Origin: Paramarasmius palmivorus
Lineage: Eukaryota; Basidiomycota; Agaricomycetes; Agaricales; Marasmiaceae
Direction of reading: 5' to 3'
DNA length: 64,000 nt
Assembly: GCA_037176845.1 (NCBI GenBank)
Contig: JAYKXP010000060.1
Location: 124,001 to 188,000 of the forward strand
How positions within the stretch are numbered: position 1 is the first letter of the stretch; each line of letters begins with the position of its first letter. The translations under genes were made by a program, and so were the position numbers. The notes beneath the pieces are model-generated. The model was not told the DNA's origin and did not search any database. It saw only the letters and a list, made by a program, of their open reading frames with translations. Below are positions 32,063 through 43,710 of this stretch, piece by piece.

Positions 32063-32993
32063 TTTGGTCAGCTTGAGAAGAGACAACAGGGTCGAGATGA
32101 AAAGACAGTACACGCACTCATCTCTCCGGTCATTCATTTCTTTCCCGAGTTTTCCTGATATATCTTTTCTCTTCTTTTCTTTCTTCCCTTCATCAAATGA
32201 ACCTGCGGTTTTTGACAGTATGAGCGCTCGACAGACATGTGTACTGGGGTAAAACTGACCATGGGATCGAGAGGGGCCTGCCATGTAGTGATATGCAAAA
32301 TTCATAGACTGGTGGGTGGAATTTAGCCAGATACCTTTGTAAGAATGTAAATCCAGGTATACTCTTCCAAGAAACGGGTGGTGGCGGTGAGAGAAGGGCT
32401 ACCGAGAGAATGAGCTTTTCGATGGGAATTGGTAGGAATGCTATCACGTGGAGAAGCGCGTCACGCAACGCCCAGGCGCGCCTCAATTTTCAAAACAGCC
32501 TCGAAGTCGATCTCCAGTATTTCTACTTGTGCCCACTCAAGTTTCTCTAGGTCGTTAAGCGCTTGATACCTTTGTACTGCTCTAGGGCCCCAGGCTGAAT
32601 GTGGACGTTCTGAATGAATCTATTATCTCGGTGTGCGTAACTGACTTTGGCAAGCGGCTGGTTTTCAAATTGTCATTGATCCTGAAACTTAGGCTCACGA
32701 TGGTCCTTGAAGCTTGAAGCTTGGGGTTCTCTTCGTGAGGCGAGCTAACCTGGGTTAGCTGGGATGAGATCTCGACTGCACTACGAGAGCAAAGGGAGCA
32801 ATTTCGTGTTCAAGATTTTACATTGAGCATGGTCGTTCATACTCTACCGACATCGATACGCAGGTCATTCGGCTTAATTTAGCTCGCACAACACTGAGTC
32901 TGGTGCATGGTGCATGGATGAGCGCATGAGCATTCAATGGCATGGATGTGAATACAACAAGCATGAGACTTGAAAGTGAAACTACGTGTTCGC
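32063..32993. other. intergenic; nothing firmly supported
   Basis: A minus-strand frame at 32193-32486 starts only at TTG and has no domain. The right part is the 3' flank of eL37. CTTGAAGCTTGAAGCTTG near 32706 is a short tandem repeat. Confidence 0.45.
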
Positions 32994-33558
32994 CTAGGCC
33001 TCCACAGTCGTCTTGGTCCTCTTCTTTGCTGCTGTGTTTTCCCTATATCACCATTAAAATCAGAACCATCCCTGACAATCATGAATCGGTCTACCCACCT
33101 GAAGCCATTCTTGAACCTCCTGCTAACATCCTTCAAGTATCTCATCCTTCCAGTACCAGTAGTCTTTCTCCTCTTGGCCTTTTGACCCCACTCGTATGAT
33201 CTGAGTTTAGCAGAGGGGTAGCCACATTGGGCACAAGCTATCGTTTCAAATTCAGTACACATCTTGCAAAGAGACGAGAAAACGCACTTTTGTGTTGCCT
33301 GTGGAACGCCCTGTGTCCACAACGACGGCAGAGAGTGTGCGATTTGGTGTGGCGTTTACCGAAGGACGATGTACCTTTTGTCTATAGCAGAAACCCGTCA
33401 GTGTTGGTGAATCTGTCCCAATCCCAGTGAAAAAAAGTCCCGGCGTCATCCATCCACAAAATCCCAATCCATCGCCCAACGACCCAAAATCCATCAAAAT
33501 TTCCTCCCGTACGTCTAGACGAGCTCGAACAAAGCGTCGAAGGACAAAAACTCACCAT
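32994..33558 (-). CDS. rpl37: 60S ribosomal protein eL37
   Basis: Four exons encode about 91 residues. The first exon holds only the ATG (33556-33558), followed directly by the donor GTGAGT and a 174 nt intron; the second exon starts [18 protein letters not shown]. The same start-codon-plus-intron layout is known from animal RPL37 genes. The zinc-ribbon cysteines are in place ([21 protein letters not shown]), followed by [12 protein letters not shown] and [16 protein letters not shown]; the last exon ends [10 protein letters not shown]. The protein sits near the 5.8S rRNA in the large ribosomal subunit. Exon frames join exactly to the conserved family sequence. A perfect inverted repeat lies about 130 bases upstream. 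Confidence 0.96.
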
Positions 33559-34708
33559 ATCGTCGTTTTCTTGAGGGGTCTTGAGGAGGCGGCGATGTCG
33601 ATGCGCTGTGTTGCTCTAGGGAGGTTTGTGGATTTGTTAGGTAAGACCGGGAGAAACAAACAATGGTATCGCGATCATGATTTGGCGCCCGCGAGACCGG
33701 CGGGCGCCTGACTTGTTCAACAACACCCACACCCGAGCTTTATCTAGTTTTTGTCATTTCTCTTTCTGCAGATGCTGAGTGTGACTCTGGATAGTGCGAC
33801 TGAACCACTCAGACTCGGAATATATCAAGATCGATGTATCTGGCTGTATCTTAGTAAGTAGATGGGACGGCTCAGGTCTTCTGGTGCGTCGTTTCGCTTT
33901 GTTCATGTTTTATTTGGGCTCATAATAATATAAGGACTTCATCGTTTTTTTTCTTTCTTTTCCTTCTTCTTGGCATGTTCCAGCCCGAACGGAAAACACC
34001 CGTGCCTGGTTCGGACAGATAGCACTCGACACTTCGTTCTCGACTACCATAGAACAACTCTGACTGACGATGCCGGTCTTGAAGCTTGAAACACCATCGT
34101 TGCATTAGCAGAAACGTGCAATGTCGGTGTGTCCGTCATGCAGAGATTCTCAAACCATTACGATCATTAGAGCAGTACCTTTGCAACCGAATCAAGCCGC
34201 TGTGGTGAATGGTTTGGGGTCATAGCGATAAAACAGCTTTCGTCTAGCTGCATCGTGGCTTACCTCCTGATCATCTTTCAATTCTTCTTGACACGTCCGA
34301 GTGATCTTTTTTGACATGCAGACCGTATGGTTCCGCTTCGGAATAGTATCATTTCACCTCGTTACACCCAACCTGTTCTTCCAGCTCGGGCTTGGCCCAT
34401 ACTACCCATACGACTTTTCTCATAAAACGGGGAAAGAACCTCACCGCGTATAGTAGCTACACACCTTTTCTATTCGTCTTTGCAGGCTTGTATTCCAATT
34501 CGTCCAACTCGGGATAACGCTTCGGAACGTTGGATACCGGCCTAGACCGGCAATTGGCCGGCGAACGCGGGAGAACTTTGCATCGATCAATGATCAGATT
34601 TCCGACGAATTTATGGCACACGACCAAAATTTTACTAAAGGCCGGCTAACACTTTAGGTTCCTTACCTCTTTCTCCCATCCCCCTTCCTTCCTCCGCATA
34701 CGAAAATC
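33559..34708. other. divergent promoter region between rpl37 and the phosphate transporter
   Basis: Contains the GC-rich inverted repeat at 33684-33708. A group of CCGG motifs lies at 34537-34561 (CCGGCAATTGGCCGG is itself an inverted repeat), about 150 bases before the transporter start. No gene recognised in between; CT-rich leader just before 34709. Confidence 0.5.
33684..33708. repeat. perfect GC-rich inverted repeat upstream of rpl37
   Basis: Arms GGCGCCCGC (33684-33692) and GCGGGCGCC (33700-33708) are perfect reverse complements around a 7-base loop. It lies 126 bases upstream of the eL37 start codon, in its promoter or 5' leader. It could be a protein-binding site or a leader hairpin. 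Confidence 0.7.
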
Positions 34709-36527
34709 ATGTCTAGCTCTGCCTCACCAGCCTCGAAAGAAGTTGGTGCTCAACCAAGGGAGCGCGAGCAACTTGAAGCGCCTCTCGAGGAATATGAACG
34801 CACGTCCTCGACACGACCTGCTTTTCTCCTTACCTTCACTGAAGTCAAACTGCTCGGTATCGCTGGTGTGGGCTTTTTGTTGGATGCATACGACCTGTTC
34901 ATTATCAACGTAAGTTTTTCTTTGTTTCTATACGAAACAATGACGCTCAACTCCACACAGCCCGTAGCGACCATGCTCCAATATCGCCTCTACAACGGCC
35001 AACATCTGCCGCCGCATCTCGAAGGTTTCCTCAAAGCCGGTGCCAATATCGGTTCGGTTATTGGTCAATTCCTTTTTGGTTACCTTGCGGATGCTCTGGG
35101 TCGAAAGGCCGTATACGGAAAGGAGCTTATGCTCATTATTTTCGCCACCATCCTCTGCTTAACCACTCCGACCGGACGACTCTCCCCGGACAGCTCCTTG
35201 ATCTACCTCACGATCTTCCGTATCCTGCTTGGTGTAGGCGTTGGCGGCGATTATCCTATGAGCGCGACTATCACATCCGACCGCGCTAATATCAGAAAAC
35301 GGGGAACTTTGCTGGCGTATATCTTCAGTAACCAGGGATGGGGCTCCTTCCTTGGTAGCTTGATTACGATTATCGTTTTGGAGTGCTATAGGCATACAAT
35401 GGACGTCGAAGGCAAGACGAGCAAAGTTGATGGTGTATGGAGAATCATTGTCGGTGTCAGCTTGGTTCCCGCGTTTGGAACTCTGTACCAACGGTTAACA
35501 TTGCCGGAGAGTACCAGGTTTAAGCGGACCAGGGATGAGGAAACAAGCTTGGAGGACTTGAAGAAGAAGAACAATAGCGAAGAGGAAGGGAGTGTCGACA
35601 AGTCGGAGACAAAGGTAGAGCAGGAGTCCGAGAAGGAGACTGAGAAGAAGGCACATATCAAGGAGTTCATCCAATACTTCTCTGAATGGCGTCACGCGAG
35701 GCACCTGATTGGAACGTGTGTTTGCTGGTTCCTGCTCGATGTCGCGTGAGTTCTTTGTCATTCTCTCTCACCGTTCGCGTCTGCTTACACGTACAAACTT
35801 CACACAGTTTCTATGGAATTAACCTCAACCAAAACGTCGTTCTTCAACAAATTGGGTATGATGGTGCTACTGGTACACCTTGGCAGAAACTCTTCAACGT
35901 TTCTACTGGAGGTATCATCATCACTGCGTTAGGTTTGTGGTCTGCGGTTTACAAGATTGTGGTCTGACTGAACCGTTCTGTAGGCTTTGTGCCCGGCTAT
36001 TACGCGTCAATCTTCACCATTGAAATCTTGGGACGAAAATGGATACAGATTCAAGGCTTTATTCTCGCCGCGTTATTCCGTAAGCGTCTTTTTTTTTGCC
36101 TTCCTCATGCTCGTGTCCGAATAGAACTCTAACACCACTCTATTCAGTTGCTATTCTTGCCGCGAAGTTTGACTCGCTCTCTCACACTTCGTTTATCGTC
36201 TGCTTCGCCTTCCTCCAATTCTTTTTTAACTTTGGTGCTAACACCACGACCTACTGTTATCCTGCCGAGCTATTCCCGACGAAGTTCAAGGCGTTCGCTC
36301 ATGGCTTGAGCGCTGCGGCGGGTAAAGCAGGTGCAATCGTCAGTGCATTGGCATTCAATCAGTTGAGCAAGGATATCGGTACCCCGGACGTTCTGTGGAT
36401 CTTCGTGGGGTGCTGTTTGGCGGGAGCAGTGGTGACGGTGCTGTGTTTGCCCGAGGTGAAGGGCAGGGACGCAGATGAGATCTACAGACAAGAGGAAAGG
36501 GAAAAGAGAGAGAGGCAGAGACTGTGA
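34709..36527 (+). CDS. PHO84-like inorganic phosphate transporter (MFS)
   Basis: Five exons encode about 540 residues, the usual size. The protein is a 12-helix plasma-membrane proton/phosphate symporter of the phosphate:H+ branch of the major facilitator superfamily. Signatures: GVGFLLDAYDLFIIN in helix 1, GQFLFGYLADALGRKAVYG, LLGVGVGGDYPMSATI (the phosphate-site GGDYP-SA motif), a long acidic/Lys central loop (EETSLEDLKKKNNSEEEG), DVAFYGINLNQNVVLQQIG in helix 7, and AELFPTKFKAFAHGLSAA. The start MSSSASPASK has ATC ATG context after a CT-rich leader. Expression is probably raised by phosphate limitation, as in related genes, but no Pho4-type CACGTG was noticed in the promoter. Confidence 0.93.
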
Positions 36528-36950
36528 AATGATAATCTACGAAGTGTAATGTAAAACGACCGAATGATATTCTAACAGACAGGCGCAATGCAGGTGTACT
36601 AACGTCCGCCGACAAGGTTTGATTGAACAAGTTCAGAAGATAAAGTTCAATACCGTACTTCGAAGCCTTTCGTCTATCCTTGGATCTGAAAAGAATACTA
36701 CAGTCACGAGTTCCATCCGTGAATACTAATAGTCCCGGTGTGTGAGCGTAGCCAGCATGTTTGGGTAGCACTGATGATCATTGGGCAAACAAATGTTTGA
36801 TTGTAGGCGACAAGATAAGCTACAGGTATTGATACAGTGGTGCAATGCGAATAATGTACAGTTGATGTACCAGAAGATGCAACAGGGCCCTAGTACAGTT
36901 GATGTACGAGGAAGAAGATGCATTTCGACGTCGACCTCTAAATGCGCTAC
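36528..36950. other. intergenic between convergent genes; nothing recognised
   Basis: 3' flanks of the phosphate transporter (+) and the TPMT-type gene (-). GTACAGTTGATGTAC occurs twice (near 36856 and 36893) as a short direct repeat. Confidence 0.5.
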
Positions 36951-37780
36951 TTATGCTAATCTCTTCCAAACAACCAATCTCTCATCACCTTCATAGGGAC
37001 GAACTGGAGCACTGCAGTCGGGCACTCTATCGATGACCTTTTCCCATCCCTGGCCTAGGGGCTCGTAGTAGTGGTCAGGCTGGACGTGGTATGGGGGACC
37101 TCCTTCGGTGTAGGGGGTGATAGGATATACGAGGGTGATAAGGTATCCACCAGGCTTAACCAAGTGACGCATTTGTTTGCCCCAGTCGTTCCGCATGCTG
37201 GGCGGGATTGCCACAAAGAATCTGCCCAAGAATTAAATGAGGGAGAGACACGAAGAGGGAATGACATACGTGTAGTCGTAGATGATATTGAACTTCTCTT
37301 CGTCTGGAAGCTCGAGCTCGAAAAAGTTGGCATTCTTGAACTGGATATTCTTAAGACCCTCGGGGACGATGCTGTACCCATCGTTAACATCAGCAAGAAA
37401 GTGAGAGGACAGAAACATACGATTTGGCGTTCTGCAAGGCCGTTGGGGAGATGTCGAGACCCAGGGTGTCAAAGCCCGTAGCGGAAGCGAGAAAGATGGC
37501 GTCGTAGCCCCTACCGCAGCCTGGAACTAGCGCACGTCCTGTCGCCGGGAGGTTGAGCTCCTTGGACAGTATGACTTGCTTGAGGGGAGGTTGAGTCTCC
37601 CCATGGTCCCAGGGGGTGACACTTTCTTTCCTGTACGAGCATTAGAACAATGAGTAAGAGAGATGCTGGGTATCCTCACCAAACATTATCCCAAGAGTTG
37701 TGGCCCTGGCCGTCGACCATGTCTCGAAGACGTTGACGAATAGGGTCGGCGTAGGCGGTGGTTTTGACTTCAGTCGACAT
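36951..37780 (-). CDS. TPMT-family S-adenosylmethionine-dependent (thiol/halide) methyltransferase
   Basis: Four exons encode about 235 residues from the ATG at 37780 (MSTEVKTTAYADPIRQRL). WDNVW and TPWDHGETQPPL are typical of the N-terminus of the thiopurine methyltransferase superfamily. The AdoMet-binding motif I is RALVPGCGRGYDAIFLA, followed by TLGLDISPTAL (motif II), FKNANFFELE and IIYDYT. Then VAIPPSMRNDWGKQM and LVKPGGYLITLVYP follow. The end is DERLVVWKRLA. Relatives methylate small thiols, halides or bisulfide in the cytosol, often for detoxification. Substrate cannot be read from sequence. The promoter on the right is within a gene-poor region. Confidence 0.87.
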
Positions 37781-37908
37781 GATGCTGGACGTGTAGGGCT
37801 TGTGTAGGAGTGCAGAGAGTTGTAGGAGGAAAGCACAATGAGTAGTAGCGCTGTGCTGGGGACCCTTTTATAATGCAAAGGACCAATAGGAATACGAGTG
37901 TACATACG

Positions 37909-37925
37909 GGCAAAGAAGTACTTCT
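37909..37925. repeat. left arm of a 17-base inverted repeat
   Basis: GGCAAAGAAGTACTTCT here is the exact reverse complement of 39048-39064. The arms bracket 1.16 kb without a supported gene. They could be short terminal inverted repeats of a non-autonomous element, but no target-site duplication was evident. Confidence 0.5.
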
Positions 37926-39007
37926 TCAACACCTCAACAGCTCTAGCAGGTCGAAAATTGCGAGGAACCGGAAGTCACGGGAGGACCTTGCGTATGAATT
38001 TATGTCACTGGTCGTTTCAACTTCCCAGGAGTTCATAGATCTGGTAAAAGAACTGAGCTGGTGTTGGATGTGACAGTTGCTGTACTAGGGTCCATCCATA
38101 ACCGAATATTCCGGCCAAATACCCAGCTTCTGACCGCTAAAACGGCAAAATGTCGCCCGAAACTGTTCAAGACATTAAGATAAGCAGTAGACGGTGAACG
38201 GATTTGGATCGAAATGCCCACCCCAACATAGGTCATTCGGTCAATTCTATACTGATGAAAAGACAGAGACAGGAGTAATGGCGTTCAGTCGCTTCTATTT
38301 CGCTTCGATGATATAGTGGCCGAAGATTTGAATGCAGGCGATGGTTCTTGCTTGAACAAGTTGTCACTGTCCTCAATAGTACGGGCCCGTGAGTAAAAAA
38401 AAAAATCTAAACATTTCTGGGGATAACGTGGCAATTGAAGCTTCTGAGATATACCTTCGAGCCGACATTACTCACCGACTCGCATTAGCCTACGACACTG
38501 TGACTGTCTGTCGATGATGGAGGAGGGAAAGGAAGAGAGTTGAAGGAGGCGGGTACGGATGTGTGGCGGCTAAAGCGGCGGTTCCGTCCGGTAATTGCCG
38601 AATTTGCCATGACACCACGGTTCATTTGTTACTGCACCCACAGCCCACAGCGTCCACCATTCTCTGTCCTGCCGCTGACTTTTGCTCGTATTCTGCTCGT
38701 ACCTATCGATTTGAGTATATAAAATTTCGATGTTACCGTAGGCTCCGATGCCAGTGACACTGACTCGCGTCTAACGTCAAATCTCTGGAGTCTACTAGCC
38801 GCATCATCATGACAAAATGGTACAACCGTACAGAATCGGGGTTTGGTGTTACAGATATCCAGATATTCGGCTTCCAGGCAAAGAGCGGGACTTGAAAGCA
38901 GTATTCCACAACCGCAACTCATACATTTCTGCTACGAAACAAAAAGACTAAAAACATGCTCTAATATTAGCCCTGATCAAGTAAATTTATCGTCAATATT
39001 TCAAAAA

Positions 39008-39064
39008 GAAGTACTTCCACGTCTGGTAGAAGTACTTCCTTGTCTGGAGAAGTACTTCTTTGCC
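39008..39064. repeat. three tandem GAAGTACTTC palindromes, 20-21 base spacing
   Basis: Perfect 10-base palindromes start at 39008, 39029 and 39049. The spacers share TCTGG (CACGTCTGGTA and CTTGTCTGGA), so the unit is about 20 bases. The third copy extends into AGAAGTACTTCTTTGCC (39048-39064), the right arm paired with 37909-37925. Confidence 0.8.
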
Positions 39065-40200
39065 TAGGTTTGCCTGCTCCTTGCCCAAGCTAAACATTGT
39101 TGTATGCGAGTATGTCCACCGATTTTGTACCGGGTCTTGAGGCGATTACTCATTGTTGAACTATTATTAGGACCATGTCCGTCCCTGATATTCTTATCTA
39201 TGCGGTTCCTTTCAGGCTCGTTCCCACTCGGTGTGGCCAAGCAGCCGGTTTGCATTAACTTCAATGAGTCTCTTGCAAGTGGCTTTACCTCATTGGATGG
39301 CAATGTCTTGGGTGGCAAATGCGCTCACGATCATCCCCTCTGTACGACTAGGTGTCGGGCATATGAAGGGCAGTAGTAATTGAATACAAAGAAGACTGCC
39401 CTTGTGATAGTCCTGCAAAACTAATCATCCCCGAGAGGAGCCCGTTAGCTTAGGCATACTCTCGGCGTATACACTGGACGAAGAGAGTGTAACGTAGCAC
39501 ACGTCCGTAAAGTAAACCGTATGTATAGCCCGGATTGTATGGGCTGGAAACATTGTGGAGGCAACGCAAATAACTAGAGACAGTCCGACAGTCTGTGGAA
39601 TTCTAATATTTGCGATAGCCAGAAGATTGGGGACGTGACTTGAGTTCTTCAACACGATTGCAACCGTCCATCAGGAGCCCCACAAAGACGTTCAAATCGA
39701 CATGCCTTCAGCATCAGAAGTAGCCTGACCTGACCCGTACAGGGAGATAGACCGTCCCTATGTATATGGGATTCAGGATGCTGCGGGGGAGTAGGCTGGG
39801 TAATCTATTGACAGGCATATGCCTGATCGTGCTCACTAGGTCCTTAAGGAAAAATAAGGAGCGGATTCTTAGAATTAATAGTATATACCCTGCAAATGCG
39901 CCCAGTCAAATTGGCGGCAACGGAGAGACGTAGGTGAACAAATGAACCTTAGATATTTCGACATCGACCGCAAGGTCCCTCTTGCCGCGATGTGGATTGA
40001 TGATCTCGTTCTCCAGGGAATAAGACTAAATCATCTTTTGAGACCTCATTACAAAATTAAGTTCACGGAAAGCGTTTTGTGAATATCAGAACTTGAGCAG
40101 CAACAATAAACGACCATGTTATGTGAAGCAAGAGTACCCCAGCGTTTGATGTTCGGGTACGTCGTACGACGTGTCCTCTCGTGCTTCCCGATCGCCGGAT

Positions 40201-41560
40201 CCTAATCATCACTAGAAGGATAACGACACTGACGACCAACACAGCGCGTCAGCTGGGTTGATGTACGAAATGGGCAAAACCTGGGTCTCATCCCGGCAAG
40301 GTACGACAAACCATGGGAAGTATTGCTCTGGGCATTGGTCTTTGGATGTACTGATGGGGCGACGACGCAAAGGGACGAGCCAGTCGACGAGGACGAGTTT
40401 TTGGCGATCGGCCCACCCAAAAGGACGGAGCCCAATGATGAATTCTGGTAAATCCTGTTGGCAATGAAGTGCGAGTAAGGTGGCAAGTCCCTCGACATAA
40501 ATCCACAGTCCCGAGGGGCGAGCCATCTCGATCATTATCTGCGCAGTGCGATGTCTGTCCTTTTGAAGTCGAGAGCGGCATCGCGATATATAATATAAAA
40601 AGAACGAGCCATGTGTGGATCATAGCACTGGTGGAGTGGTAGTCTAATACTCGTGAAGTCCAGGGGCAGACTTGTAGCTGGTCCAACAGCAAATCTTGAC
40701 CTCCACCGCTGTGTAAAGACTCCGGATACCAGTAGTCAGACAAATTGGAAAAAAGTAGGCGTGGCGGAGTTGTCTTGCGGGGCAGCTCGGTACAACACCT
40801 TCGGAGTTAGAGCTGAGGCCTAAACCTGGTTTCTTCGGGAAGTATGTACGCCGGTGTTTGATAGGGTCATCTGCACCGTCAGCGCAATGGACCAAAGGAC
40901 AATCCGTAAAGTTCAGCCAGGCAATGTCTGTCAATCAACATTTGAGTTTATTTGACATATCCCAGAGGGTAGTTTGCTAACCACGTATAGTATGGACGGT
41001 GGCCATGCAGGCGGTACGCATAACAGGTCAACCGCGAAACCAGAAAAGCCGTATAGTTTGGCATACAGTCTGGACACAAATCCCATTGAAGGTGCTGAAG
41101 ATAGTTCCGTTCTCTTTCTTCCAGTTTCTCTGGAGTTGAATGTCAGAATTAAACCACCAGATGGACAGTTCCGCCAGATACGAACCTTCATAACAGAAGC
41201 CGTTTCGCCCTTCAAACGCTGGATTATAACGAAACCCGTGTTGAAGGTGATATTACAAAACATTGTCCTAGCCTGACTGATCCGACTTGCACGCCGATTC
41301 GCAGCGAGTGCGCTCTGGCGACTCTTCCACTCGAATTGTTGCTTCTCGGAGGCGTCTGGAGGAACGGCTCGAGCTCATCAGTTTCTCCGTCGTTCGACTG
41401 AGATATTCCACGATCCCTCCTAGGAGCGAAAACCGCAGACGCCGATGCCGCAGAGGAAGTGCGCTTGCGTTGGTGCTCGGAGTTGTCCTGCGGTATTACT
41501 CGATCTCATAGGACTTCAGAGGGTGGTAATGAGGGGCTGAATGGTAAGCCCAATGTTACG
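40201..41560. other. broken or unresolved coding region, strand uncertain
   Basis: Several stretches read like protein but do not join into one model. On the plus strand 40245-40451 follows a good acceptor (ACCAACACAG) and reads RVSWVDVRNGQNLGLIP, ending KRTEPNDEFW with TAA. Plus-strand 41037-41276 reads SLAYSLDTNPIEGAED and IKPPDGQFRQIRTF, and an overlapping third frame from about 41147 reads VEGDITKHCPSLTDPTC before a stop near 41400. On the minus strand 41263-40931 starts with ATG (MFCNITFNTGF) and 40934-40670 is also open. Interrupted frames on the plus strand suggest a decayed gene; a spliced minus-strand gene is not excluded. No family recognised. Confidence 0.3.
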
Positions 41561-42587
41561 ATGTTTGATAGTGCATGGAGTCGTAGGTGATGGTGTAGTA
41601 AGGCCGGTGAGGAAGGGCCATCGTGAGGGTCGTTGTCAAAGGAGCGAGATGGGCGCTAACATTGTCCAGATCTCAACATTCATGATCATCAAATTTCGCA
41701 ATATCCTCGACGCTCGTTTTACGCATCGCTTCCATGCGCAAGGTCTCGTACAAGGTGCCGCTCATCCGTCCTGTAATTGTGCAAGCGATGACTCTCATGT
41801 ACTCAGTCACCCCCAAATTGACAACGACAGCTAAATCTCGCGACGCTCCGATTTTACCCACTCAATTCTCAACAAAAATAATGGCGTCAGTATCTCTGGG
41901 ATAAAGTGTCGTCTGGATGTCGACAGCGGGAAGAAAAGGATTAGTTGGAGTGGTGGAGTGGTGGACTGTTGCCTGCTTGCAGATTTGGCAAAAATGAATG
42001 GAGTTCTGGAATACAACCAGCTGCAATAGGCCTCGGCGAAGCACACAACATTGAACATGTCGCTCCAACGTGTGTCATTATCAACTTTGCAATAAATCTT
42101 CTACTTACCATCAGTTTGCAAAAGTATGCATCTCTTGGCTTCTCGCCGGAGGCTCTTCGATTAATCACTGAGCTCACCATATAGGGTGAGGTTCTCAAGT
42201 TTACTAGGTCGGAGCACTATTGCAGTACTTGCGCATGTCGCTGGTTGTTGCTATCCACTTCTGTGTCGTATCTATCAAAGGGGTTTTTCGGCCTGCTTGG
42301 GGGAAAACCATTTCTCGACTCATCGTCCAGTGAGTCATAATCGAATGCATGATCGGTAAAGCTTGTAAGACTGATTGGACCCTCTGTACCAGCGCTCCAA
42401 TTGACTACTCAAGATACCGCGTTCATCGCCGGTTCTTGCATTATACGTATTGTGGTGACCATATGCTCTGGCTGTGTTTCATCATGTCTCCAATGTGATC
42501 TTTTCCGCATGTTGCAAATGGCGAAGTTTCGACTTCACTTATATGAACTCCTTCTGAGCCTAGGTGCCACTCCCTTCCACACCTACC
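41561..42587. other. intergenic before the DUF6533 array; nothing recognised
   Basis: Only short overlapping frames on both strands. It contains the promoter of the first array member at its right end. Confidence 0.5.
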
Positions 42588-43710
42588 AATGATGGATACT
42601 ATCTCCTCCGCAGTAGAACCTCGTCCCCACCCTGCAGAGCTTTTCGGGACGTACATCATCTTTGCCACCCTAGGGGCGAGTACTTGAGTACCCGAGACGC
42701 TTGCTTTTGACGTTCTAATTCTCAAAATAACGAATGATAGATGTTTGTCTGGGACATACTCACAAACTTGGAGGACGAATATTATTTGCTACTCAAGCGG
42801 AGAATCGGAATACCCACCATTGTATACATTCTATCTAGGTAGGTTTCAACAAATTCTGCTTTGCACATCAGCTTGAGCGCATTGCTAGGCTTTGCCTCCT
42901 TGAAGGCTTGATAGGTGCTGCTCTTGTCGTCGGTAGGGACATCACTATAACGTATGAAAGATTTTAAACCGAGCTTCTTCTAGCGGCACCTTTAGGAGAT
43001 AACGTTCATCATGCCAAAGCAATCCTCATCGGCTTGCCAGTATCGATCCTCCTTTTGAATCTCCTCCTTTTCTTCCGGCTCCGGCGAGCAATCTATATGG
43101 ACAATCCAGGCGTCGTCGCAGGCTTCTTCATCGCACTGATCGTTACAGTGGGGTGTTGTACTGTGATTCCCTTCGTTGGGGAGGCGTACCAGATAGGCCC
43201 TGCCAACTTATACTGCACGGCAAGGATGAACACAGCGCTCGGGGAACTTTTATTATTTGTTGTGTTACTCAACCAACTCGCGGTATTTTTCGCGACGTCT
43301 TGGAGGCTCATACCCCCAGACATCCTAGACGAGACAAGTCGCAAAAGCACATTCTTCGCAAAAATTTCGTTCCTCCTTCGAGGGAAACACCTCCCTGCAC
43401 TCAGTAAAACCCTTTTTGTAGACGGACAGAAATATATCTTGTAAGTACTGTTCCTGTTCTTGCCCTTCCAGCGTATATTCCTAATGCTAAAGACAGTGTG
43501 TTCCTTTTGACGACGATCGTCACATCCATAATAATGGCAGTTAATCACCTACCGATTATATACCGTTTTATTGTCGTTGGCCCACACCTAGCGATTGATA
43601 ACAGTATGAGTTGTTATCTCTTTCGAAGTGTTCGCGCATCAGCCATTAGGAATACTTTCGTTGAACCAACGATCAATATACAGACTCGACCACTAGGCCT
43701 TCTTAAATGA
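42588..43710 (+). CDS. DUF6533-type multi-pass membrane protein, array copy A
   Basis: Five exons encode about 330 residues starting MMDTISSAVEPRPHPAEL. The DUF6533-like N-terminus is GTYIIFATLG joined to MFVWDILTNLEDEYYLLLKRR, the D-x-L-T-x-x-x-D/E signature with a following basic stretch. About seven hydrophobic segments follow (ILIGLPVSILLLNLLLFF, VVAGFFIALIVTVG, LLLFVVLLNQLAVFF, VFLLTTIVTSIIMAV). Family-specific loops are FRLRRAIYMDN, PFVGEAYQIGPANLYC and GKHLPALSKTLFVDGQ. The end is IDNSMSCYLFRSVRAS and then LGLLK. The first intron (42676-42740) starts with GC instead of GT, while the same site in the other three copies is GT. Function unknown: fungal membrane family with receptor-like topology. 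First of four tandem copies. Confidence 0.78.
42676..42740 (+). other. GC-AG intron 1 of array copy A
   Basis: The donor reads CTAGGG followed by GCGAGT; the acceptor is GATAG before ATGTTTGTC. In copies B, C and D the aligned donor is GTAGGT, GTAGGT and GTCAGT after the same LGG-type codon. A nearby GTACTT would put the next exon out of frame. Confidence 0.65.

Larger units (their letters stand above)
37781..40200. other. gene-poor region with GAAGTACTTC elements
   Basis: No supported gene in 2.4 kb. It contains four copies of the palindrome GAAGTACTTC (37915, 39008, 39029, 39049) and a 17-base inverted pair (37909-37925 against 39048-39064). An A-run is at 38396-38405. Short open frames (for example 39104-39376) carry no domain. 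Confidence 0.5.
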
